In this document: positions 36,198-45,202 of the stretch, in pieces | Position numbering within the stretch: the first letter of the stretch is position 1 | How the letters are laid out: the number at the start of each line of letters is the position of its first letter | Source: Sporosalibacterium faouarense | GTDB taxonomy: Bacteria > Bacillota > Clostridia > Tissierellales > VENL01 | NCBI RefSeq assembly: GCF_016765695.1 | Contig: NZ_JAETGO010000034.1 | Span: 1-64,000, forward strand | Length of the DNA stretch: 64,000 bases | Direction: 5' to 3' | The notes under the pieces: generated by a model | What the model was told of the DNA's origin: nothing | The model's database searches: none | The model's input: only the letters and a program-made list of their open reading frames with translations | Translations under genes and position numbers: made by a program

Positions 36198-36884
36198 TTG
36201 ATAGAGTTTGTAAATGTAACTAAAGTTTATGATAATGAAGTAAGAGCACTGTCTAATATAAATATTTCTATAGATAAAGGAGAATTTGTTTTTTTAGTTG
36301 GACCTAGTGGAGCAGGAAAGTCTACATTGATAAAGCTGTTATTGAAGGAAACAGAACCAAGTGCAGGTAGATTGTTTTTTAATAATAAAGATATTACTAA
36401 AGTCAGGAATAGAGGAGTTCCGACTATTAGAAGAAAGATTGGAATGGTCTTTCAGGACTTTAGACTCCTACCGAAGAAGACTGTATATGAAAACGTAGCC
36501 TTTGCAATGAGGATTATAGGAGCTCCCAATAAGGAAATTAGAAGACAAGTACCTATTATATTAAGTATGGTGGGTTTAAGTAAAAAAGCAAATAGCTATC
36601 CAAATCAACTATCGGGAGGAGAACAGCAAAGAGTATCCATTGCTAGAGCTTTAGTTAATAATCCGTCGTTGATTATTGCCGATGAGCCTACTGGTAATCT
36701 GGATCCTGATACAGCTTGGGAAATAATGAAGCTACTCAAAGAAATCAATAATAGAGGAACAACCATATTAATGGCCACACATGCCAGTGAAATAGTAAAT
36801 TCGATGAAGAGAAGAGTTATTGCAGTAAAAAATGGACAAGTTATCAGAGATGAACAGAGAGGTGTGTACGGCGATGAATTTTAG
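36198..36884 (+). CDS. ftsE: Cell-division ABC ATPase FtsE
   Basis: TTG 36198 is the start: AAGGAGGGG lies just upstream and it gives 228 residues beginning MIEFVNVTKVYD, as in FtsE proteins; a further in-frame ATG at 36165 has no site. Walker A 'GPSGAGKSTLIK', Q-loop 'MVFQDFRLLPKKTVYENVAF', ABC signature 'LSGGEQQRVSIARALV', Walker B 'LIIADEPTGNLD' and the switch His in 'MATHASEI' are all present. FtsE powers FtsX to switch on a peptidoglycan hydrolase at the septum or side wall. It overlaps ftsX by 11 nt, implying translational coupling. The next gene but one encodes a coiled-coil M23 hydrolase, the likely target. Confidence 0.97.
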   Translation: MIEFVNVTKVYDNEVRALSNINISIDKGEFVFLVGPSGAGKSTLIKLLLKETEPSAGRLFFNNKDITKVRNRGVPTIRRKIGMVFQDFRLLPKKTVYENVAFAMRIIGAPNKEIRRQVPIILSMVGLSKKANSYPNQLSGGEQQRVSIARALVNNPSLIIADEPTGNLDPDTAWEIMKLLKEINNRGTTILMATHASEIVNSMKRRVIAVKNGQVIRDEQRGVYGDEF

Positions 36885-37773
36885 AAATCTAAGCTACATG
36901 ATAAAACAGGGTTTTGTAAGTATGTGGAAAAACAGAATGATGAGTTTTGCCTCTGTAGGTTCAGTTACAGCAGCACTTTTAATTTTAGGGGTAATTTTAT
37001 TATTAATTTTGAACATAAACAATATAGCTACAGTCACTCAGAATCAATTTGATGAAGTTGTAGTTTATCTTGAAGAAGATGTTGATCAAAGTGATACAGA
37101 AAGAATTGGAGATGCAATAAACGAATTCGATGGTATATTATCAGTTATATATCAATCTAAGGAACAAGCTTTAGAGATTATGAAACAAAATTTAGGTGAG
37201 AATGGTTACCTTCTGGAAGGATTAGAAGAAGAAAATCCTTTACCTAATTCATATGTTATTCAACTTAAGGATTTAAAGTATGCTGACGATGTTGTAATGA
37301 GATTAGAGGGTCTAACAGGTGTTGAGGATATTAGATACCTTAAAGATGTTTTAGATCAGCTTATGACTATAGCCAATACTGTAAGATTAGGTGGATTTAT
37401 CATAATTGGATTCCTTATTCTTATCTCAATATTTATAATATCTAATACTATTAAACTAACTGTGGCTGCTAGAAAACGTGAGATTAATATAATGAAATAC
37501 GTTGGGGCTACTAATGGATTTATAAGAGGACCATTTGTAGTAGAAGGTATGTTGCTTGGTTTAATAGGAGCTGTTATTTCGATAGCAGTAGTATACTTTG
37601 GTTATAAGTATTTATTTACAGTTTTAAATGAAGAGCTGTATGTTTTATTTACAGTGTATTTGGTTCCATACTACAAAATATTCCAAGATATAACTATCAT
37701 ATTTGTATCAATAGGAGTTGGAATTGGAGTAATAGGTAGTGTGTTATCAATAAGAAAGTTCTTGAAGGTATAG
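36874..37773 (+). CDS. ftsX: Cell-division membrane protein FtsX
   Basis: ATG 36874 gives 299 residues starting MNFRNLSYMIKQG, the usual FtsX opening. Four membrane helices: about residues 24-47, 170-192, 222-243 and 268-292. A large extracellular loop lies between the first two ('DEVVVYLEEDVDQSDTERI'). The cytoplasmic FtsE-contacting segment 'ARKREINIMKYVGATNGFI' follows helix 2. FtsX passes the ATP cycle of FtsE to hydrolases outside the cell. The start lies inside the end of ftsE, and the M23 peptidase gene follows 25 nt later. Confidence 0.97.
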   Translation: MNFRNLSYMIKQGFVSMWKNRMMSFASVGSVTAALLILGVILLLILNINNIATVTQNQFDEVVVYLEEDVDQSDTERIGDAINEFDGILSVIYQSKEQALEIMKQNLGENGYLLEGLEEENPLPNSYVIQLKDLKYADDVVMRLEGLTGVEDIRYLKDVLDQLMTIANTVRLGGFIIIGFLILISIFIISNTIKLTVAARKREINIMKYVGATNGFIRGPFVVEGMLLGLIGAVISIAVVYFGYKYLFTVLNEELYVLFTVYLVPYYKIFQDITIIFVSIGVGIGVIGSVLSIRKFLKV

Positions 37774-37798
37774 TTTAAAAGAAAGGGGGAGAGGATTT

Positions 37799-38935
37799 GT
37801 GAACAAAAGGAGTATCTGTTTTGCTCTCGTATTTTTTCTACTATTTAGTCTTTTAGCCATTTCAGCCTATGCAGATGGAGAAATTGACAAGGCAAAAGAT
37901 AGACTTGAGGATATTAATTCTCAGATTGAAAGAAATAAACAGGAGCAAAAAGCATTGCAGAAAAAGATGAATAGCGTCTCAAGTGATATTGAAAAGTTAG
38001 ATGTTGAAATGGAGCTGGCTAATTCAGAGCTAAAAGAAGTTGAAAATACATTAGTACAGCTTGATCAAGAAATCGTGATTACTAAGGGAGAACTTAAGGA
38101 AGCTGAAAACAATATTGATGAAAAGCAGGGTACCTTCAATTCTAGATTGAGGACTATGTATAAGAATAGTTCTATAGGATATCTTGAAATACTGTTTTCT
38201 GCGAAGGATTTTAAGGATTTGCTAACCAGAATCGATATGATTCAAAAAATAATTGATCACGATGTTAGCTTGATAAAGTACTTAAAAGAACAAAGGGAAT
38301 TAATTGAAAGTAAGAAGGTTGAATTGGAAAACAAGTTTACAGAACAAGAGAGTGTTAAAAGAAGGATTGCAGTAAAAAAACAAGAAATAGAAGTTGCAAC
38401 TAGATCCAAAGAAAAGCTTATGAGTCAATTAAGACAGAATAAAAAGTCTTATGAGAAGCAAGAAGATGATATGTTAGCTCAGGCTAAAAAGGTAGAACAA
38501 GAAATCAAAAGGCTACAAACCATCGCTAAATATGAAGGTGGAGAAATGATGTGGCCAGTACCAGGACACTATCGTATTAGTTCTCCCTTTGGGTATAGGA
38601 TACACCCTATTTTTCATGTTAGAAAGATGCATACAGGTATAGATATACCTGCCCCTACAGGAACTAGTATCTTGGCAGCTAATAGTGGGAAGGTAATATT
38701 TGCTGGATATTCTGGCGGATATGGTAATATAATTATTATTGACCATGGTGGTGGAATTTCAACACTATATGCCCATAACTCAAGGCTGGTAGCAAAGGCT
38801 GGGCAATGGGTTAAAAAAGGTGATGTGATTTCTAAAGCGGGTACAACTGGAAATTCAACAGGACCCCATCTTCACTTTGAGGTTAGGAAAAATGGTGAAT
38901 ATACAAATCCATTGGATTGGGTAACAAATAATTAG
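37799..38935 (+). CDS. Coiled-coil M23 (LytM) peptidoglycan hydrolase, FtsEX-linked
   Basis: The GTG start follows GGGGGAGAGG. 378 residues: signal peptide about 1-25 ending AYA; long coiled coil about 30-240 (heptads rich in Lys/Glu/Leu); M23 domain about 250-378 with zinc ligands in 'HTGIDIP' and 'GPHLHFEV' and the motif 'YGNIIIIDHGGGISTLYAH'. The same layout is found in EnvC and PcsB, whose coiled coil meets FtsX. All zinc-binding residues are present, so it is probably an active endopeptidase rather than a degenerate activator. It is co-transcribed with ftsEX (25-nt gap) and followed by a terminator. Confidence 0.93.
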   Translation: MNKRSICFALVFFLLFSLLAISAYADGEIDKAKDRLEDINSQIERNKQEQKALQKKMNSVSSDIEKLDVEMELANSELKEVENTLVQLDQEIVITKGELKEAENNIDEKQGTFNSRLRTMYKNSSIGYLEILFSAKDFKDLLTRIDMIQKIIDHDVSLIKYLKEQRELIESKKVELENKFTEQESVKRRIAVKKQEIEVATRSKEKLMSQLRQNKKSYEKQEDDMLAQAKKVEQEIKRLQTIAKYEGGEMMWPVPGHYRISSPFGYRIHPIFHVRKMHTGIDIPAPTGTSILAANSGKVIFAGYSGGYGNIIIIDHGGGISTLYAHNSRLVAKAGQWVKKGDVISKAGTTGNSTGPHLHFEVRKNGEYTNPLDWVTNN

Positions 38936-38942
38936 AAAATTT

Positions 38943-38966
38943 AAAAGGAGGGAAACCTCCTTTTTT
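38943..38966 (+). terminator. Terminator after the ftsEX-M23 operon
   Basis: AAAAGGAGG, loop GAAA, CCTCCTTTT, more T. Confidence 0.9.
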
Positions 38967-39018
38967 ACTTTATATAAATATATATATATGATAATTTTAT
39001 GATTGATTTTTATATGTT

Positions 39019-39042
39019 TTGCATAAACTTTTAATATACAAT
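39019..39042 (+). repeat. Dispersed 24-nt intergenic repeat, copy 2
   Basis: TTGCATAAA followed by CTTTTAATATACAAT; agrees with the copies at 35052 and 48065 at most positions. Lies between the M23 terminator and the ctp promoter. Confidence 0.6.
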
Positions 39043-39119
39043 TATGTAATTTTTTTATTTTACTATAAAATATAAAGTTTTTATAAAGGGGATATAAGAG
39101 ACAAAAAGTTTTTGGAATT

Positions 39120-39148
39120 TTGAAAAAAGCATGTCTCGGTGGTATAAT
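39120..39148 (+). promoter_or_regulatory. Sigma-A promoter of the Ctp protease gene
   Basis: TTGAAA (39120-39125), 17-nt spacer, TATAAT (39143-39148), 60 nt before the start codon. Confidence 0.75.
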
Positions 39149-39207
39149 GTTTACATATGTATAATAAAAATTTAATATTGGTATATAACTAATAGGGGTG
39201 ACTAAAT

Positions 39208-40449
39208 ATGAGACAAAGACAAAATAACAAGGTGATTTTATTAGTTTTAGGAGTAATTGCAGCGTTGCTAATTACCAATGTTGCAACATTTTTTATTACT
39301 TATGAAATACAATTAAAGCAAGGTGATAAGGTTATAGTAAATCTTGATGAATATGAAGAGTTAGTTGATAGCTATAATAAATATTCTAAAGTTGAATATT
39401 TACAAGGTTTTTTACATGAGAACTACTTAAAAGATGTAACGGACGAAGAATTGATGAATGGAGTTTATAGAGGTATTTTTGAATCATTGGATGACCCATA
39501 TTCAGTATATATGACTAAAGAAGAGTTTAATGATTTTATGGAGCAAACTGAAGGAAGTTATGGAGGAATAGGAGTTATTGTTACGCCTGGAGATGATAAT
39601 TACATAACCGTAGTTTCCCCAATCGAAGATACTCCTGGTGAAAGAGCAGGTATAAAACCAGATGATAAAATTGTTAAGGTAAATGACAAGGAATTCACAG
39701 CAGATCAAATGTCTGATGCAGTAAAGATTATGAAAGGTGAACCAGGAACAGATGTTAAGGTAACAATTCTAAGAAAAGATAAAAATAATAATAATAAGTT
39801 TATAGATGTAAATATCACTAGAGAAGAAATTAAGTTAGTTACAGTTAAGTCTCAAATGTTAGAAGATAAAATTGGATATATAAGAATTACGTCCTTTGAC
39901 AGAGAAACCTATGATGATTTTAAAAAGAATTTAACTAGTTTACAAAAGGATGGTATGAATGGTTTAATTATTGATTTAAGAAATAACCCAGGAGGACTTC
40001 TTGATCAATGTGCTAAAATAGCAGACGAATTAATGGGTAAAAGTGTAATAGTTTACACTGAAACTAAAAATAAAGAAAGAGAATATTTAAATTCTGATAA
40101 GGGCAAGATAGATGTTCCTCTTGTAATACTTGTAAATGGTGGCAGTGCCAGTGCTTCAGAGATACTTTCAGGGGCAGTTAAGGATACTGACTCCGGAGTT
40201 TTAATAGGAACTAAAACTTTTGGAAAAGGAATTGTACAAAGAATAAATCCTATGTCCGATGGTTCAGGATTTAAGTTCACTGTTTCAGAATATTTTACTC
40301 CAAGTGGAGTAAATATTCATGGCGTAGGAATTGAACCAAATATTGAGGTTGAATTACCTGAAGATATTGAAGAGTTTGGAGTTAATAATATAGATAATGA
40401 TACACAATTACAAAAAGGTATAGAAGTTATAAAGGAGAGAATGAAATAG
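39208..40449 (+). CDS. C-terminal processing peptidase (S41 family, CtpA/CtpB type)
   Basis: 413 residues. N-terminal membrane anchor (residues 10-30), helical linker, PDZ domain about 95-175 ('GSYGGIGVIVTPGDDNYITV', 'GERAGIKPDDKIVKVN'), and S41 protease core with 'IDLRNNPGGLLDQ', the catalytic Ser within 'GGSASASEIL' (residues 313-317) and Lys in 'GTKTFGKGIVQ'. The enzyme sits outside the membrane and trims C-terminal tails of exported proteins; in Bacillus CtpB acts in sporulation signalling. In Bacillus the homologue also lies between ftsX and minJ, matching this context. It has its own promoter and terminator. Confidence 0.95.
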   Translation: MRQRQNNKVILLVLGVIAALLITNVATFFITYEIQLKQGDKVIVNLDEYEELVDSYNKYSKVEYLQGFLHENYLKDVTDEELMNGVYRGIFESLDDPYSVYMTKEEFNDFMEQTEGSYGGIGVIVTPGDDNYITVVSPIEDTPGERAGIKPDDKIVKVNDKEFTADQMSDAVKIMKGEPGTDVKVTILRKDKNNNNKFIDVNITREEIKLVTVKSQMLEDKIGYIRITSFDRETYDDFKKNLTSLQKDGMNGLIIDLRNNPGGLLDQCAKIADELMGKSVIVYTETKNKEREYLNSDKGKIDVPLVILVNGGSASASEILSGAVKDTDSGVLIGTKTFGKGIVQRINPMSDGSGFKFTVSEYFTPSGVNIHGVGIEPNIEVELPEDIEEFGVNNIDNDTQLQKGIEVIKERMK

Positions 40450-40482
40450 AATAGAAATATTACTGAAGAAGACATATACAAC

Positions 40483-40513
40483 AAAGCATCCACTTCATAA
40501 AGTGGGTGCTTTT
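40483..40513 (+). terminator. Terminator after the ctp gene
   Basis: AAAGCATCCACTT, loop CATA, AAGTGGGTGCTTTT; one mismatch, with T tail. Confidence 0.85.
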
Positions 40514-40585
40514 ATTTAATATTATGTATAGATTATTAGATATAGGGAATTATTACCAAATAAAGCTTTGTTTAGGGGGATGAAT

Positions 40586-41827
40586 GTGATTAATATAATA
40601 GATACTATCTTATCAGGTTTCATAACTATAGCAACTATAATTAGAAATCCAATATATTGGATAGTTATATTATTGGTTTTAATTCAATATAGAAGGATAT
40701 ACAAGATGGAAAAGCAAATACTTGGAATTAATAAGGAATCAATCTTGATAACTATACTAAAATCTTCAATATTAGGAATAATTGGGGGAGTTGTAGGAAG
40801 TATTTTAATAATGCTTCTGGGTATATCAATAGAAGCAAATGATTTCAAATATTTGTTTATAGTAGCTATAATTTTAATGTTAATACATCCAAGGTTTATT
40901 TGTTTTTCATATTCTGGTGGAATAATTTCTATATCTAGCCTTGTATTAGGTTATCCCAAAATAAATGTATCGAGTGTTATAGCTATAGTAGCTATATTAC
41001 ATTTAATAGAAAGCTTACTTATTTTTATAGATGGAGATAGTACTAAAATTCCAATGTTTATTGAAAGAGACAACAGGATTGTAGGGGGATTTAATATGAT
41101 GAGATTCTGGCCTATTCCCTTTATAGTTCTAATTATGACTTCACAGTCCAGCGTAAATATAGGGCTTAGACCCTCTGATTGGTGGCCTATTTTTAACTCA
41201 TCAGGTTCAAAAGTTATTTATGAGAGTATGGTATATCTTATGGCAGGAGTAATTGCTGCTTTAGGTTATGGAGATATGGCAATTACAGATTTACCTAAAA
41301 ATAAGATTAGAAATTCATCAAGAAATCTATTTATATATAGTTGTATATTATTAACTTTAGCCACAATATCCACATATTCATATATTTTTAAAATAATAGC
41401 TGCTTTATTTGCTCCCATTGTTCACGAATTTATAATACAAATGGGAAGAAAAAGAGAAAAAAATGGAAGCCCAATATTTGTACCTTCTAGTAAAGGAATT
41501 AGAGTACTAGATACTTTGCCCAAAGGATTTGGTAATAAAATTGGCTTGCAGACAGGAGATGTTATTCTATCAATCAATGGATTCGCGGTAAGAAATAAAG
41601 AAGAGTTAAGTAAGATCCTGTACTATAGCCCCAAATATGTCTTGATAGATTACCTTAATACTTCTGGTAAAATTATAACTAAAGAGTATAGAGACTATAA
41701 AAAAGGAATTAGAAGTCTTGGAATACTAGCAGTACCTGATAATACAAATATCTCTTTTGTAGCAAGAGAGGCAAAAAGTCCATTATTAATTCTGTTTGAC
41801 AGAATAAGGCGAATTAGAAAAAAGTAA
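40586..41827 (+). CDS. MinJ-like polytopic membrane protein with C-terminal PDZ domain
   Basis: GTG 40586 is favoured: AGGGGG at 40574-40579 lies 6 nt upstream, whereas ATG 40580 abuts the site. About 413 residues. Some eight hydrophobic segments cover residues 1-290 ('TILKSSILGIIGGVVGSI', 'FMLIMLLGI'-like stretches, 'IFIYSCILLTLATIST' region), then a PDZ-like domain ('GIRVLDTLPKGFGNKIGLQ', 'GDVILSINGFAVRNKEELSK'). Bacillus MinJ, which bridges DivIVA and MinCD at division sites, has this layout and the same gene order after ftsX and ctpB. No minCD or divIVA is in this window, so the division role is by synteny and architecture. Confidence 0.8.
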   Translation: MINIIDTILSGFITIATIIRNPIYWIVILLVLIQYRRIYKMEKQILGINKESILITILKSSILGIIGGVVGSILIMLLGISIEANDFKYLFIVAIILMLIHPRFICFSYSGGIISISSLVLGYPKINVSSVIAIVAILHLIESLLIFIDGDSTKIPMFIERDNRIVGGFNMMRFWPIPFIVLIMTSQSSVNIGLRPSDWWPIFNSSGSKVIYESMVYLMAGVIAALGYGDMAITDLPKNKIRNSSRNLFIYSCILLTLATISTYSYIFKIIAALFAPIVHEFIIQMGRKREKNGSPIFVPSSKGIRVLDTLPKGFGNKIGLQTGDVILSINGFAVRNKEELSKILYYSPKYVLIDYLNTSGKIITKEYRDYKKGIRSLGILAVPDNTNISFVAREAKSPLLILFDRIRRIRKK

Positions 41828-41881
41828 TCTAATTCTATAGATACCTTTCTTTTCATAAATTAGTTACAGGGAGGTGTCTCA

Positions 41882-42886
41882 ATGCTTAACAGAATGAATA
41901 GGTTACTAAAGTTAGTAATTCTAATAATAATTATTGTACTATTAGTTTCTTTATTATTAAATTTAACTCCTAATAAATTAAACAAGTATTTTTTAGGAGG
42001 AGATATTTTTAGTAGGAATATAGTTGTAGGGAAGGAGGACCAAGAGGTATTAAGTTTACATGACTTTAGAATTGACAGAGAGAGGTTTCAGAGACCATCT
42101 AAAGAACCAGCTCTAGATTTAAAATATAGGTATAATGACTTGTTAAAGGGATATCCAGAAAAATATTCTACAGCTATAGATGTAATACACAGTTACTACT
42201 CAATGCTAAAAGAAGCTTCCAATACGATAGGGTTTCAAGGCGGGTGTGGAACAATAGGCATGGGAAGAGAACCTTATACACATGCCTATGAACTATTAAG
42301 CAATGAAACAAAAAAAGATATATCTTATGAAAAATTTTTAGATTCTTTTGAGGGTGTGGGACATATAACCTTATTAAAATTATATCCAGCATATGAATCA
42401 CCAAGTACTCCTAGTAATATAAAACATTATATAGTTGAAATAGAAGTTATTACTGGACCTCCAAGAGAAGAAGGTGAAGAATATAACAGCGAACCTACAT
42501 ACTTTGCCTATTACTATGGAATAATTACAGCTGTATATGAAGGTAGTAATGGTTGGAAAATAAAATCAGTTGATTATATTCCAGAAGACTTTTTATGTGC
42601 TCCATATCATTTATGGGACTGGGATGGTAAGATGTTTGTAGAAATTGTTTATAGAGATTGGTACAATCTAATTAGCAAAATAGATAATGTTGAAAAAAAT
42701 GAGTCAATAGTATCGGTGTATGCAAGTGGAAATGGGAAAGAGTATAAATTTGATTTCATAAGACTAACAAATGGAGAAGATATATTAGTTCATGAATTTG
42801 TTAAGGAATATGGAAAATGGACAGAAGTAAATATATTAAGACCAGAGCATCAAGGATATAAATTATCGGTTTCAAATTTTAATTAA
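41882..42886 (+). CDS. Membrane-anchored extracellular protein of unknown function next to minJ-like gene
   Basis: The ATG follows CAGGGAGG. 334 residues with one N-terminal anchor (about residues 10-29) and a large outside part. Notable segments: 'GFQGGCGTIGMGREPYTHAY', 'FEGVGHITLLKLYPAYESPS', 'YFAYYYGIITAVYEGSNGWK' and 'CAPYHLWDWDGKMFVEIVY'. The pattern of small beta strands and Trp/Tyr suggests a folded sensor or binding domain (NTF2-like at best). I do not recognise a family. It lies 54 nt after the MinJ-like gene and before the terminator, so the two are probably co-transcribed. Confidence 0.7.
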   Translation: MLNRMNRLLKLVILIIIIVLLVSLLLNLTPNKLNKYFLGGDIFSRNIVVGKEDQEVLSLHDFRIDRERFQRPSKEPALDLKYRYNDLLKGYPEKYSTAIDVIHSYYSMLKEASNTIGFQGGCGTIGMGREPYTHAYELLSNETKKDISYEKFLDSFEGVGHITLLKLYPAYESPSTPSNIKHYIVEIEVITGPPREEGEEYNSEPTYFAYYYGIITAVYEGSNGWKIKSVDYIPEDFLCAPYHLWDWDGKMFVEIVYRDWYNLISKIDNVEKNESIVSVYASGNGKEYKFDFIRLTNGEDILVHEFVKEYGKWTEVNILRPEHQGYKLSVSNFN

Positions 42887-42940
42887 TTTGATAAAGTAAT
42901 GTATTTTATAAAAGCTAAATATTTAAATTTATTTTCAAAT

Positions 42941-42976
42941 AAAAACTCAAGTAATTTATAAAAACTTGAGTTTTTT
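42941..42976 (+). terminator. Terminator before uvrBA
   Basis: AAACTCAAGT (42943-42952) pairs with ACTTGAGTTT (42964-42973), T run following. The A tract in front may let it work in both directions. Confidence 0.85.
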
Positions 42977-42994
42977 ATTTTATTTATTTATCCA

Positions 42995-43023
42995 TTGACT
43001 TTATATGGAATTATTTATATAAT
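42995..43023 (+). promoter_or_regulatory. Strong sigma-A promoter of uvrBA
   Basis: TTGACT (42995-43000), exact 17-nt spacer, TATAAT (43018-43023). It lies in the 319-nt gap before uvrB and implies a leader of about 175 nt, in which I see no ORF or clear riboswitch. Confidence 0.85.
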
Positions 43024-43028
43024 GGATA

Positions 43029-43042
43029 CGAACAAACGTTCC
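43029..43042 (+). promoter_or_regulatory. LexA (SOS) box
   Basis: CGAACAAACGTTCC fits the Firmicute consensus CGAACRNRYGTTYC at every position and lies over the transcription start, 5 nt after the -10 box. LexA bound here would block initiation until DNA damage. Confidence 0.92.
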
Positions 43043-43205
43043 TGAAGTTTCAAATAAGTAAAAGTTGGTATAAATAGCATTATTGTAATTTTCACACAAT
43101 ATTTACTTAATCATTATTATGGATTATTTTGTTATAATGATTAGATGGTAAGGTATATAGATAATAGTACGTAAAAGTAAGTACTCTAAAATACGAGGTG
43201 ATATT

Positions 43206-45179
43206 TTGGGTAAATTTGAGATAAAGTCGGAGTATAAGCCTACTGGTGATCAGCCAAAGGCAATTAAAAAATTAGTAAGTGACATAGAAAAAGGAACGAA
43301 GCATCAAACACTATTAGGAGTAACTGGGTCAGGTAAGACCTTTACTATTGCTAATGTAATTCAAGAGGTGCAGAAGCCAACTATTGTAATAGCTCATAAT
43401 AAAACTCTAGCAGCTCAGCTTGCCAGTGAGTTTAAAGAGTTTTTTCCTAATAATGCAGTAGAATATTTTGTAAGTTATTATGATTATTATCAACCTGAGG
43501 CATATGTTCCTTCAACAGATACTTATATAGAAAAGGACTCATCAATTAATGATGAAATAGATAAGCTTAGACACTCGGCTACAGCAGCATTATTTGAAAG
43601 AAGAGATGTTATTATCGTAGCCAGTGTTTCATGTATATATGGATTAGGAGATCCTATTGATTATGAAAATCTAGTTGTATCATTAAGACCTGGAATGATA
43701 AAAGATAGAGATGAAGTTATTAAGAAATTAATTGACATTCAATATGAAAGAAATGATATTAATTTCGTCAGAGGAACATTTAGGGTTAGAGGAGATGTAG
43801 TTGAGATATTTCCAGCTTCATCCAGTGAAAATGCAATTAGAGTTGAGTTCTTTGGTGATGAAGTTGATCGTATAACAGAAGTAAATTCCCTAACGGGCGA
43901 AATAATTGGTTTAAGAAATCATATAGCTATATTTCCAGCTTCTCACTTTGCTACATCAGAAGAAAAGATAGAAAAGGCTATTGTAAGAATAGAGAAGGAG
44001 CTTGAGGAAAGACTTAAGGTATTAAGATCTGAAGACAAGCTTTTGGAAGCCCAGAGATTACAGCAAAGAACTATGTATGATATTGAAATGCTAAGGGAAA
44101 TGGGATTTTGTCAAGGCATTGAAAATTATTCAAGACATATAAGTGGAAGGCCTGAAGGTAGTAAACCATATACATTACTTGACTATTTTCCTGATGATTA
44201 TTTAATGATAGTTGATGAATCCCATGTAACATTGCCACAGGTTAGGGGTATGTATGCAGGAGACAGGTCAAGAAAGACAACCTTAGTTGATCATGGATTT
44301 AGATTACCATCAGCACTGGATAATAGACCTTTAAAATTTGAAGAATTTGAAAAACATATAAATCAAATTGTATATGTAAGTGCTACTCCTAGCTCTTATG
44401 AGCTTGAACATTCTGAAAATGTGGTTGAGCAGATAATTAGACCAACAGGACTGTTGGATCCTAAGGTTGAGGTTCGACCAATTAAAAATCAAATTGATGA
44501 TTTAGTTAAAGAAATTAACATGAGAGCTGAGAAAAATGAGAGAGTTCTAATAACTACATTAACAAAAAAGATGTCCGAGGATTTAACTAATTATTTTAAG
44601 GAAATAGGGATAAGGGTAACTTACTTACATTCGGATATTAAAACTATAGAAAGAATGGAAATTATAAGGGACCTTAGATTGGGGAAATTTGATGTTTTAG
44701 TAGGTATTAACCTTTTAAGAGAAGGACTGGATTTACCAGAGGTTTCTTTAGTTGCTATACTAGATGCAGATAAAGAAGGCTTCTTAAGATCTGAAACCTC
44801 AATGATTCAGACTATTGGTAGGGCAGCGAGGAACTCAGAGGGGAAGGTTATACTTTACGCTGATAGAATGACTAGGTCAATGGATAAGGCCATTAATGAA
44901 ACAAATAGAAGACGACATATACAAATGGAATATAATAAAGAACATAATATAACTCCAACAACTATTAAGAAAAATATAAGAGACGTAATTGAGGCTACTA
45001 AAGTTGCAGAGGAGTTTGAAGAATATAATATTGGAAATAAGGAAGAGCTTACCCATGAAGATATTATGGAATTACTACAGCAACTTGAAGTTGATATGAT
45101 GGAAGCAGCTGAAAATCTTCAATTTGAGAGAGCGGCAGAATTAAGAGATAAAATTGATGAGCTTAAAAACAATTTATAG
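43206..45179 (+). CDS. uvrB: Excinuclease ABC subunit B
   Basis: TTG start after GAGGTGAT; 657 residues, standard length. Walker A '[13 protein letters not shown]' (about 39-51), the DNA-gripping beta-hairpin '[15 protein letters not shown]', '[11 protein letters not shown]' in the helicase core, '[20 protein letters not shown]' and 'QTIGRAARN' of motifs V/VI, and a C-terminal UVR domain ('[15 protein letters not shown]') that binds UvrC. UvrB verifies lesions after handover from UvrA in nucleotide excision repair. LexA-controlled promoter; uvrA follows after 23 nt. Confidence 0.98.
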   Translation: MGKFEIKSEYKPTGDQPKAIKKLVSDIEKGTKHQTLLGVTGSGKTFTIANVIQEVQKPTIVIAHNKTLAAQLASEFKEFFPNNAVEYFVSYYDYYQPEAYVPSTDTYIEKDSSINDEIDKLRHSATAALFERRDVIIVASVSCIYGLGDPIDYENLVVSLRPGMIKDRDEVIKKLIDIQYERNDINFVRGTFRVRGDVVEIFPASSSENAIRVEFFGDEVDRITEVNSLTGEIIGLRNHIAIFPASHFATSEEKIEKAIVRIEKELEERLKVLRSEDKLLEAQRLQQRTMYDIEMLREMGFCQGIENYSRHISGRPEGSKPYTLLDYFPDDYLMIVDESHVTLPQVRGMYAGDRSRKTTLVDHGFRLPSALDNRPLKFEEFEKHINQIVYVSATPSSYELEHSENVVEQIIRPTGLLDPKVEVRPIKNQIDDLVKEINMRAEKNERVLITTLTKKMSEDLTNYFKEIGIRVTYLHSDIKTIERMEIIRDLRLGKFDVLVGINLLREGLDLPEVSLVAILDADKEGFLRSETSMIQTIGRAARNSEGKVILYADRMTRSMDKAINETNRRRHIQMEYNKEHNITPTTIKKNIRDVIEATKVAEEFEEYNIGNKEELTHEDIMELLQQLEVDMMEAAENLQFERAAELRDKIDELKNNL

Positions 45180-45202
45180 CTAGAGAAACGAGGGGATAAA
45201 GT

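Noticed and set aside
36832-36873. Earlier start for FtsX
   Set aside because: Would overlap ftsE by more than 50 nt and add residues not seen in FtsX proteins; ATG 36874 gives the normal opening.
43133-43138. Second TATAAT in the uvrB leader as an additional promoter
   Set aside because: No acceptable -35 hexamer 16-18 nt upstream.
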